DNA of 64,000 nt from assembly GCA_028279515.1 (NCBI GenBank), contig JANQNQ010000003.1:310001-374000 (forward strand), read 5' to 3'. Positions 44,339 to 53,448 of this stretch are shown here, piece after piece; position 1 is the first letter of the stretch, and every line of letters begins with the position of its first letter. Under the pieces are notes generated by a model, which saw nothing but the letters and a program-made list of their open reading frames with translations, had not been told where the DNA came from and made no database searches. The stretch is from Flavobacteriaceae bacterium (GTDB lineage Bacteria > Bacteroidota > Bacteroidia > Flavobacteriales > Flavobacteriaceae). Both the position numbers and the translations under genes were made by a program.

Positions 44339-45709
44339 TTGTACGCAATTTTAGATATAGAAACTACGGGCGGTGCCTTTAATGAAGAAGGCATAACAGA
44401 GATTGCCATCTACCGTTATGATGGACATGAGGTCGTAGATCAGTTCATCAGTTTGGTTAATCCCGAACGCGAAATTCAACCTTTTGTGGTTAACCTAACT
44501 GGTATTAACAATAAAATGCTACGCAATGCCCCGAAGTTCTATGAAGTGGCAAAACGTATAGTAGAAATCACGAACGATTGTATTTTGGTCGCTCACAATG
44601 CCAACTTTGATTACCGCATACTGCGTACAGAATTTAAGCGTCTTGGATTTGATTTTGAGCGTAAAACACTATGCACAGTTGAGCTGTCTAAAGAACTAAT
44701 CCCAGGGCTTGAATCCTACAAATTGGGAAAACTCGTTAGAACCTTGGGGATTCCGATGAGCGATCGACACCGTGCTACAGGTGATGCTCTAGCTACCGTA
44801 CAACTCTTTAAACTTTTGCTTGCGAAAGATTCGCAAAAGAAGATCATCAGTTCTCACATCAAACTAGAAGTTGAGAAAAAATTAGCTCCGAAGTTGTTAG
44901 ACATTCTTGATGACTTACCTTCCGTAACAGGTGTATATTACATTCATGGTAAAAAGGGAGAAATTATCTACATCGGAAAGAGTAAAAACATAAAACGACG
45001 CGTCAATCAGCATTTTACGGGCAGTGCGCGAAAGTCAAAGAAGATTCAACTTGAAGTCGTCAAAGTCACTTACGAAGAAACAGGAAGTGAACTTATAGCT
45101 TTGCTTAAGGAAACCGAAGAGATCAAGGTAAATCGTCCCAAGTACAACCGCTCTAAAAAAGGGAGTGTCTACAGCTACGGCCTGCGTCATATTGAAAATG
45201 GCAGCAGTTACCACCATCTCAAAATAGAAAAGGTAAAACAAGACCAGAAGTATCTGGTCACCTACAAGAATCACCAAGAAGCGCGAAGCGCATTGTATAA
45301 AATAACCGAAGAATATGAGTTGTGTCAAAAACTCACTGGGCTAGACAAGGTCGACTCGGCTTGTTTTATGTATACCGTCAAAAAATGCCACGGAGCTTGT
45401 ATCGATGAGGAAAACGCCAACCAATATAATGAACGCGTACAATCCCTGATTGATAAACATACCTTCAAACATCAAAACTTGTTGATCGTTGATAAAGGAA
45501 GAACGATCGATGAGCGCAGTGCTATCCTAATAGAAAGTGGCGAATACAAAGGGTTTGGATTCTACAACTTAAACTATCAGGTCAACAATATCGAAGTGCT
45601 TAAAGCCATCATTACCCCTATGCAGAACAACAGTGATGTGCAGCACATCATTCAAAGCTTCTTAAGGCGCAAAAAAGTAATGAACATAATAGATTTAGAT
45701 GAAAATTAA
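44339..45709 (+). CDS. DnaQ-type exonuclease fused to GIY-YIG (UvrC/Cho-like) nuclease
   Basis: 456 residues from TTG 44339; no ATG fits the conserved N-terminus MYAILDIETTGG. Residues ~1-165 form a DEDDh exonuclease: D and E in ILDIETTG, NFDYRIL, and HRATGDALATV with the catalytic His. Residues ~195-280 form a GIY-YIG domain (GVYYIHGKKGEIIYIGKSKNIKRRVNQHF). The rest resembles the segment found after GIY-YIG in Cho-like proteins. The same fusion is known in other phyla, for example mycobacterial DnaQ-UvrC proteins. Probable role: DNA repair. The last bases overlap the start of the next gene. Confidence 0.9.
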   Translation: MYAILDIETTGGAFNEEGITEIAIYRYDGHEVVDQFISLVNPEREIQPFVVNLTGINNKMLRNAPKFYEVAKRIVEITNDCILVAHNANFDYRILRTEFKRLGFDFERKTLCTVELSKELIPGLESYKLGKLVRTLGIPMSDRHRATGDALATVQLFKLLLAKDSQKKIISSHIKLEVEKKLAPKLLDILDDLPSVTGVYYIHGKKGEIIYIGKSKNIKRRVNQHFTGSARKSKKIQLEVVKVTYEETGSELIALLKETEEIKVNRPKYNRSKKGSVYSYGLRHIENGSSYHHLKIEKVKQDQKYLVTYKNHQEARSALYKITEEYELCQKLTGLDKVDSACFMYTVKKCHGACIDEENANQYNERVQSLIDKHTFKHQNLLIVDKGRTIDERSAILIESGEYKGFGFYNLNYQVNNIEVLKAIITPMQNNSDVQHIIQSFLRRKKVMNIIDLDEN

Positions 45710-47666
45710 TACGTTACCTCTCCTCTTATTACTTCTCTTTTTTCAATTTACAATTGGTCAGTCTGATCAAGAACGGTTTGTAATGCCCACCTTGAGTGAG
45801 CGCAACATGCAACAGTATGAAAAGGACACTACTGCCAACGCCGTAGTATTGTATGAAAAAGGAGAGAATTTCGTTGATGTGGTAAAAAATCGCGTTCGAC
45901 TTGTCAAAAAGTATTATACCCGAGTCAAGATTTTCAATCGCGAAGCGTTTGACAAGGCAACGATTAAAATACCAATCTATAAGGGGAAGGAAGTTCGCGA
46001 ACACGTCACCAATATCAAAGCAATTACGCACAACGGAGGGCGTCAAGTGCATTTGTCAGACAGCAAGGTGTTTACTGAAGACATCAATGAACGTTGGTCG
46101 CAAGTAGTATTCACGATGCCAGATATTAAAGAAGGAAGCATTATCGAATATGAATATACACTTGAATCACCGTATTTCTTCAATTTTAATGGTTGGGAAT
46201 TTCAATCAGACATTCCGAAAGTTTACAGCGAATTTCATGCAAAAATACCCGCCAACTATCGCTATAACCGAATTTTGATTGGGTACCTAAATCTCGATGT
46301 GAACGACTCATCTGTAAAGAAAAGTTGTTTCCACCCTGAAGGGCTCATACGAGCAGCCGATTGTGAAGTACTTACCTATGCAATGAAAGACATTCCGGCC
46401 TTCGTTGAAGAAGAATTCATGACTGCAAGGTCGAACTATCTTTCCAGCATCAAATTTGAGCTGTCTGAATACATGAGCTTCAGTGGCGAAAAGACGGTGT
46501 ATACAAAAACTTGGAAGGCAGTGGATCGCGAATTCAAGAATGATAAAGAAATTGGTCGGCAGTTAAGAAAAGCCAAGTTCTTTGAAAATAAGCTCCCGTC
46601 AGACATCTTTCAAATAGAAAACTCGTTAGAAAGAGCCAAAGCTGTGTATAAACACATTAAAGGGCATTACACTTGGAACGGAAAATACAGCATATTCACC
46701 AACACCAACGTGAAACAGGCATACGACAGCAAGACCGGTAGTGTTGCAGATATCAACCTTTCATTAATCAATGCTTTACTGGCTGCCGATATTAAAACCG
46801 AAATGATTGCCTTGTCAACAAGAAGAAACGGGCTACCTACCAAATTGCACCCTGTCATTTCTGATTTCAACTATATCATAGGAAAAGCGACCATTGATGG
46901 TAGGGAATACCTCGTCGATGCCACAGATCCCCTGCTCCCCTTCGGCATGGTGCCTTTTCGTTGTTTAAACAGCTACGGACGGGCAATGGATTTCAAAAAT
47001 GAAAGCTACTGGCACGACATCCATGCTAAAGGAACCTCTGCCAAAAACGTATATGCTCAATTTAACATTGGCGAAGATTTTTCCCTTACGGGGAACGTCA
47101 ACCAATTGAATACAGGTTATAATGCAAAGCGAAAAAGGGCTGCGTTACGCAAAGGAGATGAAGATGATTATTTAGGTCAGCTTGAAGATAGCTACGATAA
47201 TTTGGAAATTGAATCCTATGAAAATGGTAACCTAGAGAATCTTGACAAACCGTTAAAAGAAGTTTTCAAAGTGCTCATTGAACCCGACGGCACCATCGAT
47301 AAATTATATTTCAGCCCTTTCTTGTTTACTGCTTTTGAGACAAATCCTTTTAAACTCGAGGAAAGAAAATACGCTGTAAACTTCGGCTACAGAAAAAGTT
47401 ATAGTTATCAATGTACTTTGTTCATAGATGAAAGTTTAGAAGTGGTAAGCCTCCCAAAAAACGAAGCCTATGGGCTGCCAGATAATGGTGGGTCTGTAAA
47501 ATTCTTAGTGCAACAAACCGGAAATAAAATAACCCTGAACTATAAGTTTTCCTTGCTTAAATCGCAATATGGTCCATCAGAGTATGCAGGATTAAAAGAG
47601 GTATTTGGTCATGTAAGTCGTATTCAAACCAAGCTTCCGATTGTAATAAAGAAAAAAGATAAGTAA
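45699..47666 (+). CDS. DUF3857 / transglutaminase-like exported protein
   Basis: 655 residues. Signal peptide ends LFFQFTIGQS. Residues ~50-240 fit DUF3857 (NRVRLVKKYYTRVKIFNREAFDKATIKIPIYKG, VFTMPDIKEGSIIEYEYTLESPYFF). Residues ~290-430 resemble a transglutaminase-like region (AKAVYKHIKGHYTWNGKYS, VADINLSLINALLAADIKTEMIALSTRRNG, DATDPLLPFGMVP), but the usual catalytic Cys is replaced in VADINLS, so peptide cross-linking is unlikely. A DUF3858-like C-terminus follows. The start overlaps the preceding stop by 11 bp, so expression is coupled. Function unknown. Confidence 0.85.
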   Translation: MKINTLPLLLLLLFFQFTIGQSDQERFVMPTLSERNMQQYEKDTTANAVVLYEKGENFVDVVKNRVRLVKKYYTRVKIFNREAFDKATIKIPIYKGKEVREHVTNIKAITHNGGRQVHLSDSKVFTEDINERWSQVVFTMPDIKEGSIIEYEYTLESPYFFNFNGWEFQSDIPKVYSEFHAKIPANYRYNRILIGYLNLDVNDSSVKKSCFHPEGLIRAADCEVLTYAMKDIPAFVEEEFMTARSNYLSSIKFELSEYMSFSGEKTVYTKTWKAVDREFKNDKEIGRQLRKAKFFENKLPSDIFQIENSLERAKAVYKHIKGHYTWNGKYSIFTNTNVKQAYDSKTGSVADINLSLINALLAADIKTEMIALSTRRNGLPTKLHPVISDFNYIIGKATIDGREYLVDATDPLLPFGMVPFRCLNSYGRAMDFKNESYWHDIHAKGTSAKNVYAQFNIGEDFSLTGNVNQLNTGYNAKRKRAALRKGDEDDYLGQLEDSYDNLEIESYENGNLENLDKPLKEVFKVLIEPDGTIDKLYFSPFLFTAFETNPFKLEERKYAVNFGYRKSYSYQCTLFIDESLEVVSLPKNEAYGLPDNGGSVKFLVQQTGNKITLNYKFSLLKSQYGPSEYAGLKEVFGHVSRIQTKLPIVIKKKDK

Positions 47667-47689
47667 CTTAGAATATTGAATTCAATTCA

Positions 47690-48520
47690 TTGAGTACAGA
47701 GAAAAAGCATAGAAATTGGAGATTACGATTGCACGAGGTCATCTATGAGGCCGATTCGCCAGCAGGCAGACTATTTGACCTTGTCCTGTTACTGGTGATT
47801 CTTTTTAGTGTGGTGCTGGTCATGCTCGAAAGTGTAGAGAGCATCGACAATAAATATCATGACTTCCTTAATATTTCTGAATGGGTGGTTACCATCTTGT
47901 TTACCATTGAGTATATCGCCCGGATCGTTTCTATAAAACAGCCCAGAAAGTACATTTTTAGTTTTTATGGGATTATCGACCTACTGTCTACCATTCCGAA
48001 GTACTTATCATTACTTTTTGTTGGAACTCATGCGCTTACGGCCATCAGAGCCCTGCGATTGCTGAGAATATTTAGGATTCTGAAGCTTACGCGATACATT
48101 CGCGAATCGCTTCAATTGCGAAGGGCCTTAACCGCAAGTCGTCGAAAAATATCTGTCTTTTTGTTTGTGGTGCTAATCGTTAGTATCATCCTAGGAACAG
48201 TAATGTACTTGGTAGAAGGACCTGAAAGTGGCTTCAAAAGTATCCCTATTAGTATCTATTGGTGTATTGTCACCCTGACAACGGTTGGGTATGGTGACAT
48301 AGCTCCTGTAACACCGTTGGGTCAACTGATCGCTTCTATGGTAATGATATTGGGTTATGGAATCATTGCCGTCCCAACAGGAATCGTTACGGCCGAATAC
48401 TCCAGACGCCGTGAAAAGGTGGACACCAATACACAATCCTGTCCAAATTGCGCTGCTGAAGGACACAAAGACAACGCAATACATTGTTATAAATGCGGAA
48501 GCGTACTCAATGAGATCTAA
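47690..48520 (+). CDS. Voltage-gated ion channel (probable K+) with C-terminal zinc ribbon
   Basis: 276 residues from TTG 47690. Six transmembrane segments are seen, with an S4-like voltage sensor TAIRALRLLRIFRILKLTR holding regularly spaced Arg, and the K+ selectivity filter TTVGYGD near residue 200. After the last helix a short zinc ribbon is present: CPNCAAEG ... IHCYKCGSVLNE. Expected product: a tetrameric inner-membrane K+ channel. The ribbon may sense metal or redox state; this is inference. The last 11 bp overlap miaA. Confidence 0.92.
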   Translation: MSTEKKHRNWRLRLHEVIYEADSPAGRLFDLVLLLVILFSVVLVMLESVESIDNKYHDFLNISEWVVTILFTIEYIARIVSIKQPRKYIFSFYGIIDLLSTIPKYLSLLFVGTHALTAIRALRLLRIFRILKLTRYIRESLQLRRALTASRRKISVFLFVVLIVSIILGTVMYLVEGPESGFKSIPISIYWCIVTLTTVGYGDIAPVTPLGQLIASMVMILGYGIIAVPTGIVTAEYSRRREKVDTNTQSCPNCAAEGHKDNAIHCYKCGSVLNEI

Positions 48521-49418
48521 GTTTTTAATTACTGTTGTAGGACCTACTGCCATCGGAAAAACCGCGTTGGCCATTACGATTGCGAAACACTTTGAAACCG
48601 AGATCATTTCGTGCGATTCAAGGCAGTTCTTTAAGGAAATGACCATTGGTACAGCCGTTCCGTCTGAAGAAGAATTACAAACGGCACCTCATCACTTTAT
48701 ACAACACAAAAGCATTACTGAGCCCTATTCGGTCGGTGATTTTGAGCGGGAAGCACTCGCCAAATTAGAAATACTCTTTCAAAAACACGATGTTGTAGTG
48801 ATGGCCGGAGGTTCCGGTTTATATGTCGATGCTGTGGCCAAAGGACTCGATGAGTTTCCTGATATAGACCCAGCTATCAGACAAACACTCAATGAACGTC
48901 TGGAAAATGAGGGACTTAAAAGCCTGCAAGAAGAGCTAAAAACACTAGATCCCACTCACTTTGAAAAAATGGCGGTTGAGAATCCACATCGTGTCATAAG
49001 AGCGCTTGAAGTATGCATCGCAACTGGAAAGCCTTACTCCTCTTTCTTGAACAAGAAAAAATCACAACGGCCTTTCAAAGTAATTAAAGTTGGGCTGACC
49101 GCCGACCGTGCCATAATCTACGATCGTATCAACAGACGAGTAGATATCATGGTAGAACAAGGTTTAATTGACGAGGCGCAATCCGTATTCTCGTACAAAG
49201 ATCTAAACGCGTTGCAAACTGTTGGCTACAAAGAACTCTTTCAATATTTTGAAGGGAATTGGAAGTTGGATTTCGCTATTTCAGAGATCAAAAAGAATAC
49301 CCGCCGATTTGCCAAACGGCAACTTACCTGGTTTCGAAAAGACGAAGAGACCCTCTGGTTCGATTTCGAAATCGAGCCCAATCAAGTGCTTCAGCAGATT
49401 GAAAAATTAGTATCTTAA
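48510..49418 (+). CDS. miaA: tRNA dimethylallyltransferase
   Basis: 302 residues from ATG 48510; the frame opens earlier (48357), but that part lies inside the channel gene and does not resemble MiaA. Seen: P-loop GPTAIGKT (11-18), IISCDSRQFFKEMTIGTAVPS, MAGGSGLYVDAVAKGLD, RVIRALEVCIATGKP, and TVGYKELFQYF. It transfers a dimethylallyl group to A37 of tRNAs reading U-starting codons. It overlaps the channel gene by 11 bp and is probably coupled to it. Confidence 0.97.
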   Translation: MRSKFLITVVGPTAIGKTALAITIAKHFETEIISCDSRQFFKEMTIGTAVPSEEELQTAPHHFIQHKSITEPYSVGDFEREALAKLEILFQKHDVVVMAGGSGLYVDAVAKGLDEFPDIDPAIRQTLNERLENEGLKSLQEELKTLDPTHFEKMAVENPHRVIRALEVCIATGKPYSSFLNKKKSQRPFKVIKVGLTADRAIIYDRINRRVDIMVEQGLIDEAQSVFSYKDLNALQTVGYKELFQYFEGNWKLDFAISEIKKNTRRFAKRQLTWFRKDEETLWFDFEIEPNQVLQQIEKLVS

Positions 49419-49451
49419 CGGTTTTTAATCAACAACATACCTAATAGATCT

Positions 49452-51335
49452 ATGGTAATTTACATCATGGGCGTTTCGGGCGTGGGTAAAACCACTATCG
49501 GCAAATTGCTAGCAACTAAACTTGGTTTTACATTCTACGATGGTGATGACTATCACCCAAAAAACAATGTCGATAAAATGGCTCAGGGCATTCCATTGAA
49601 CGATGAAGACCGTTTGGGTTGGCTCACCACGTTAAATCAACTCGCCCAAGAAAAGTGTAAAGACAACTGCGTCATCGCATGCTCTGCCTTGAGGGAACAT
49701 TATAGAGAGTTGTTGCAACAAGGTATTGAACTCAACACAAAATGGGTGTTTCTGCAGGGCGATTTCGACAAGATCCTAGATCAAATCAAAGGCCGAGAGG
49801 GTCATTTCATGCCTTCGTCTTTATTGCAGTCCCAATTTGATGCCTTGGAAATTCCGTCAAACGCGTTCACAGTTTCTATCGAAAAAACACCCGAACAAAT
49901 TGTTGCTGAAATTGTCCAGGAAGTTACCCAACGCTCACAGTTTGGAATTATAGGGTTGGGCGTTATGGGAAAGAGTCTTGCAAGGAATTTTGTTTCAAAA
50001 AATATCACCTTGTCCGTTTACAATCGAACGGTTCTGGGAAAAGAAGAAAATGTAGCAACCGACTTCGTACGTGAATTCGAATTGAATCATGTACAACCAT
50101 TTGATGACGTTTCCGCTTTTATAAATTCATTGCAATCTCCGCGTAAGATCATGCTCATGGTCAACGCCGGAAAGCCCATTGACCTTGTCCTCGAAGCGAT
50201 CGTTCCATTTCTCGAACCATACGATGTGGTAATCGATGGCGGCAACTCGCATTATAAAGAAACGCTTCGACGTATTGATATGTTGACGCCAAAAGGTATT
50301 CACTTTATTGGTGCTGGTGTTTCTGGCGGTGAAGAAGGTGCGCTTACAGGGCCCGCAATTATGCCGGGAGGTGAAAGACTCGCTTATCAAGCTGTACGTC
50401 CATTTTTGGAAAGTGTAGCTGCTAAGAACCGACACAAAGTTCCTTGTTGTCAGTATGTTGGACCAGAAGGAAGCGGACATTTTGTGAAAATGGTACACAA
50501 CGGCATCGAATATGTCGAAATGCAACTGCTTGCAGAGGTATATCATTTATTATTTAAGGGGAAAGGCTACTCGAACGAGCAAATTGCAGCCCTGTTTGAA
50601 ATCTGGAATCAAGGCGAGCTAAATAGTTTTCTCCTTGAAATAACGATTGACATCTTACGTAAAAAAGAAAACGGAACCTATTTATTGGACACGGTACTCG
50701 ATAAAGCCGGAAACAAGGGCACTGGCAATTGGACCACCATTGCCGCTTGCGAGTTGGGAACTCCGGCCACAATGGTAGCTGACGCCTTGTTTTCTCGCTA
50801 TGTTTCGGCTCAGAAAACAACCAGAGAAAAAGCAGCTTCGGTATTGGGCACAAAAGAAACGAAGACTTTCATCGACAGTAGTGACAACGAAATTATGCAA
50901 GCCTATGCCCTAGCCCGTATTATCAATCATCATCAAGGCTTCTCTATTATCGACGAAGCGTCAAAAGCCTATAACTGGAACCTTCAACTAACCACCATCG
51001 CGAGCATTTGGACCAATGGATGCATCTTACGGTCACAACTCATCGAAACCTTGGTTGATGTCCTTGAATCAGAACCCACTATACTCTTTGATAACAAATT
51101 GACCACTCAAGTACGCTCGCTTAAAGGATCACTAGCCGATGTAGTGGCTAATGGCATCAAAGCGGAAATTCCTGTAAGCGCTTTGTCCAACGCTATCAAT
51201 TACCTCAATGCCTTTAGCAAAGCTCGTTTACCCGCCAACCTCATCCAAGCTCAACGTGACTGCTTTGGTGCTCACGGATACCAAAAGATTGATGGTGGAG
51301 ATGCATTATACCATTCAAACTGGAAAACACTATGA
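49452..51335 (+). CDS. gntK-gnd: Gluconokinase / 6-phosphogluconate dehydrogenase fusion
   Basis: 627 residues with two complete enzymes. Residues 1-~160: gluconokinase of the GntK type (P-loop GVSGVGKTT at 7-15, DGDDYHPKNNVDKMAQGIPLND, CSALREHYRELL, GREGHFMPSSLLQSQFDALE). Residues ~163-627: decarboxylating 6-phosphogluconate dehydrogenase (FGIIGLGVMGKSLARN, GGNSHYKET, GAGVSGGEEGALTGPAIMPGG, GHFVKMVHNGIEY, GNKGTGNWT). Together they turn gluconate into 6-phosphogluconate and then ribulose-5-phosphate plus CO2. The frame is continuous with no internal stop. The permease gene overlaps its stop as ATGA. No Entner-Doudoroff enzymes are seen. Confidence 0.95.
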   Translation: MVIYIMGVSGVGKTTIGKLLATKLGFTFYDGDDYHPKNNVDKMAQGIPLNDEDRLGWLTTLNQLAQEKCKDNCVIACSALREHYRELLQQGIELNTKWVFLQGDFDKILDQIKGREGHFMPSSLLQSQFDALEIPSNAFTVSIEKTPEQIVAEIVQEVTQRSQFGIIGLGVMGKSLARNFVSKNITLSVYNRTVLGKEENVATDFVREFELNHVQPFDDVSAFINSLQSPRKIMLMVNAGKPIDLVLEAIVPFLEPYDVVIDGGNSHYKETLRRIDMLTPKGIHFIGAGVSGGEEGALTGPAIMPGGERLAYQAVRPFLESVAAKNRHKVPCCQYVGPEGSGHFVKMVHNGIEYVEMQLLAEVYHLLFKGKGYSNEQIAALFEIWNQGELNSFLLEITIDILRKKENGTYLLDTVLDKAGNKGTGNWTTIAACELGTPATMVADALFSRYVSAQKTTREKAASVLGTKETKTFIDSSDNEIMQAYALARIINHHQGFSIIDEASKAYNWNLQLTTIASIWTNGCILRSQLIETLVDVLESEPTILFDNKLTTQVRSLKGSLADVVANGIKAEIPVSALSNAINYLNAFSKARLPANLIQAQRDCFGAHGYQKIDGGDALYHSNWKTL

Positions 51336-52669
51336 TAGACTACACACTTCTGATTGCCGTAATCGCAGGCATTGCATTGCTTTTGTTTCTGATTCTAAGA
51401 TTGAAAATCCCTGCATTTATCGCTTTGCTAATTTCTAGCATTGCTGCGGGACTCATAGCGGGACTCGATGCGGGACAAATGATCGAAACGATCAAAAACG
51501 GTATGGGTGGCACCCTTGGGTTCGTGGCTACCGTTGTTGGATTAGGCGCCATGTTTGGTGCCATCCTCGAGTATTCTGGCGGCGCTCAATCGATTGCCAA
51601 TTATGCGATCAAGAAGATGGGCGTTAAACGATCACCCATCGCCATGGTAATTTCGGGCTTTGTGGTGGCAATCCCTGTATTCTTTGATGTGGCGTTTATC
51701 ATACTTATTCCCATGGTATATGCATTGCAACGAAAGACCAAAAAATCTTTGTTGTTATATGCGATTCCGTTGTTGGCTGGTTTGGCCATCACGCATGCGT
51801 TTATTCCGCCTACTCCTGGGCCTGTAGCGGTGGCTGATATCATTGGCGCTTCGTTAGGATGGGTCATTTTAATAGGTTTCCTTGTAGGGATTCCGACGGC
51901 TATCGTTAGCGGACTCCTTTTCGGAAAGTACATCGCTAAACGTATTCATATAGAGGCTCCAGACCTAATAGAAAGTGACACCAATGAAAGAATGCCTAAC
52001 GTGAGTACGATTTTGGCCATCATTGCCTTACCCATTGTACTCATACTCTTAGATACCTTTGTCACTAGCGGAATCCTTCCGATAGAAAACAATACCATAA
52101 AAGAAGGGATTCACTTATTAGGTCACCCTTTTACAGCATTGATACTTGCCAATTTGGCTGCTTGGTACATTCTGGGAATTCGAAAAGGAATCAAGAAGGA
52201 AATCTTATTTGACATCACTTCAAAATCGATGGCTCCCGCAGGGACCATTATCTTACTTACGGGTGCTGGAGGCGTTTTCAAACAAGTATTGGTAGATACG
52301 GGTGCCGGAGAAATGATTGCCAAAGCCATGACCGGTATAGGATTTCCGTTATTGTTATTTGCTTTTATTGCGGCCTGCTTGGTCAGAGTGATTCAGGGAT
52401 CGGCGACGGTCGCGATGATCACTGCTGCAGGTTTGGTGGCTCCATTGTTGGCAAATATTGAAATAAGTGGCCCGGGATTGGCCTGCTTGGTCATCGCCAT
52501 CGCTTCAGGTGCATCAATCATGTCGCATGTAAACGACAGTGGGTTCTGGCTGGTAAGTCAATATTTGGGGATGAACGAAAAACAAACGTTTCGGTCGTGG
52601 TCGATAATGACGACTATTTTAGCCTTGGTTGGCTTCCTGTCAGTTTCGGTCATCAGCCTTTTTGTATAA
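51332..52669 (+). CDS. gntP: GntP family gluconate/H+ symporter
   Basis: 445 residues with about 12-14 transmembrane helices across the length. Family features: HAFIPPTPGPVAVADIIGASLGWVILIG, the repeated GAGGVFKQVLVDTGAGEMIA, LVRVIQGSATVAMITAAGLVAPLL, SHVNDSGFWLVSQYLGM. These match GntP/GntT permeases that import gluconate with protons. It overlaps the kinase/dehydrogenase gene by 4 bp (ATGA), so uptake and metabolism are made together. A terminator stands at 52671. Confidence 0.94.
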   Translation: MIDYTLLIAVIAGIALLLFLILRLKIPAFIALLISSIAAGLIAGLDAGQMIETIKNGMGGTLGFVATVVGLGAMFGAILEYSGGAQSIANYAIKKMGVKRSPIAMVISGFVVAIPVFFDVAFIILIPMVYALQRKTKKSLLLYAIPLLAGLAITHAFIPPTPGPVAVADIIGASLGWVILIGFLVGIPTAIVSGLLFGKYIAKRIHIEAPDLIESDTNERMPNVSTILAIIALPIVLILLDTFVTSGILPIENNTIKEGIHLLGHPFTALILANLAAWYILGIRKGIKKEILFDITSKSMAPAGTIILLTGAGGVFKQVLVDTGAGEMIAKAMTGIGFPLLLFAFIAACLVRVIQGSATVAMITAAGLVAPLLANIEISGPGLACLVIAIASGASIMSHVNDSGFWLVSQYLGMNEKQTFRSWSIMTTILALVGFLSVSVISLFV

Positions 52670-52670
52670 A

Positions 52671-52696
52671 AAAACCCGAGCAATGCTACTCGGGTT
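52671..52696. terminator. Bidirectional terminator between gntP and the response regulator gene
   Basis: AACCCGAG-CAATGCTA-CTCGGGTT. The T-run is stronger on the minus strand (TTTTTTT), so it mainly ends the two-component operon, and gntP ends just before it. Confidence 0.8.
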
Positions 52697-52718
52697 CCTT
52701 TAATATTATGATTTCGGT

Positions 52719-53435
52719 CTAGTTTTCGGCTTTGCTTTTAACAACTAGTCTAAACCCTTCTCCATGAATGTTGAGAATCTCAACATCTTCATCTTTTTTA
52801 AGATACTTACGCAACTTGGCAATGTACACATCCATACTGCGCGACGTGAAATAGTTATCATCTCTCCAAATCTTGGTGAGTGCCAGTTCACGTGGCATCA
52901 AGTCATTTTCATGAAGCGCCAACAGGCGTAGTAATTCATTTTCTTTTGGAGAAAGCTTGATTGGCTCTTCATCTTTAAAAGTCAAGAAACGTAGCTTAGA
53001 ATTCAAATGGAAGCCACCGATCTGGAATTCGAATTGCTTGCTATCGGCCACTGAATCAGATGCTTTACGCTGCATGATCGCTTTGATCTTATACAGCAAT
53101 ACCTCAGAGTCAAATGGTTTGTTTAGATAGTCATCAGCACCAACCTTGTACCCCTTAAGCACATCTTCTTTCATGGTCTTAGCGGTCAAAAAGATAATTG
53201 GTACATCTTCGTTCTTATCTCTGATCTCTTTGGCCAAAGTGAAACCATCTTTATATGGCATCATGACGTCAAGTATGCACAGGTCATAATTATCCCTTTT
53301 GAATTTTTCGAATCCTTCCATACCATTCTTGGCAAGAACTACATCAAAATCATTCATTGATAGATAGTCCTTTAAAACGGTACCAAAATTTGGATCGTCT
53401 TCTACTAATAAAATCTTTTTATTCACTGCTTCCAT
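52719..53435 (-). CDS. Response regulator, OmpR/PhoB type (RprY-like)
   Basis: 238 residues. Receiver domain with E12/D13/D14 and phospho-acceptor D56 (LCILDVMMP), T in IIFLTAKT and K in DDYLNKPFD. C-terminal winged helix (~135-235): LSPKENELLRLLALHEND ... SRSMDVYIAKLRKYLKKD ... HGEGFRLVV. It follows the histidine kinase gene with a 13-bp gap, so they form one operon. Overall similarity is to RprY, an essential or near-essential regulator in some Bacteroidota. Confidence 0.93.
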   Translation of the reverse strand: MEAVNKKILLVEDDPNFGTVLKDYLSMNDFDVVLAKNGMEGFEKFKRDNYDLCILDVMMPYKDGFTLAKEIRDKNEDVPIIFLTAKTMKEDVLKGYKVGADDYLNKPFDSEVLLYKIKAIMQRKASDSVADSKQFEFQIGGFHLNSKLRFLTFKDEEPIKLSPKENELLRLLALHENDLMPRELALTKIWRDDNYFTSRSMDVYIAKLRKYLKKDEDVEILNIHGEGFRLVVKSKAEN

Positions 53436-53448
53436 AATTATATCATAT

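Noticed and set aside
45729-46052. 107-residue minus-strand ORF inside the DUF3857 gene
   Set aside because: Antisense shadow of a gene with signal peptide and clear domain matches; no promoter or homologous features.
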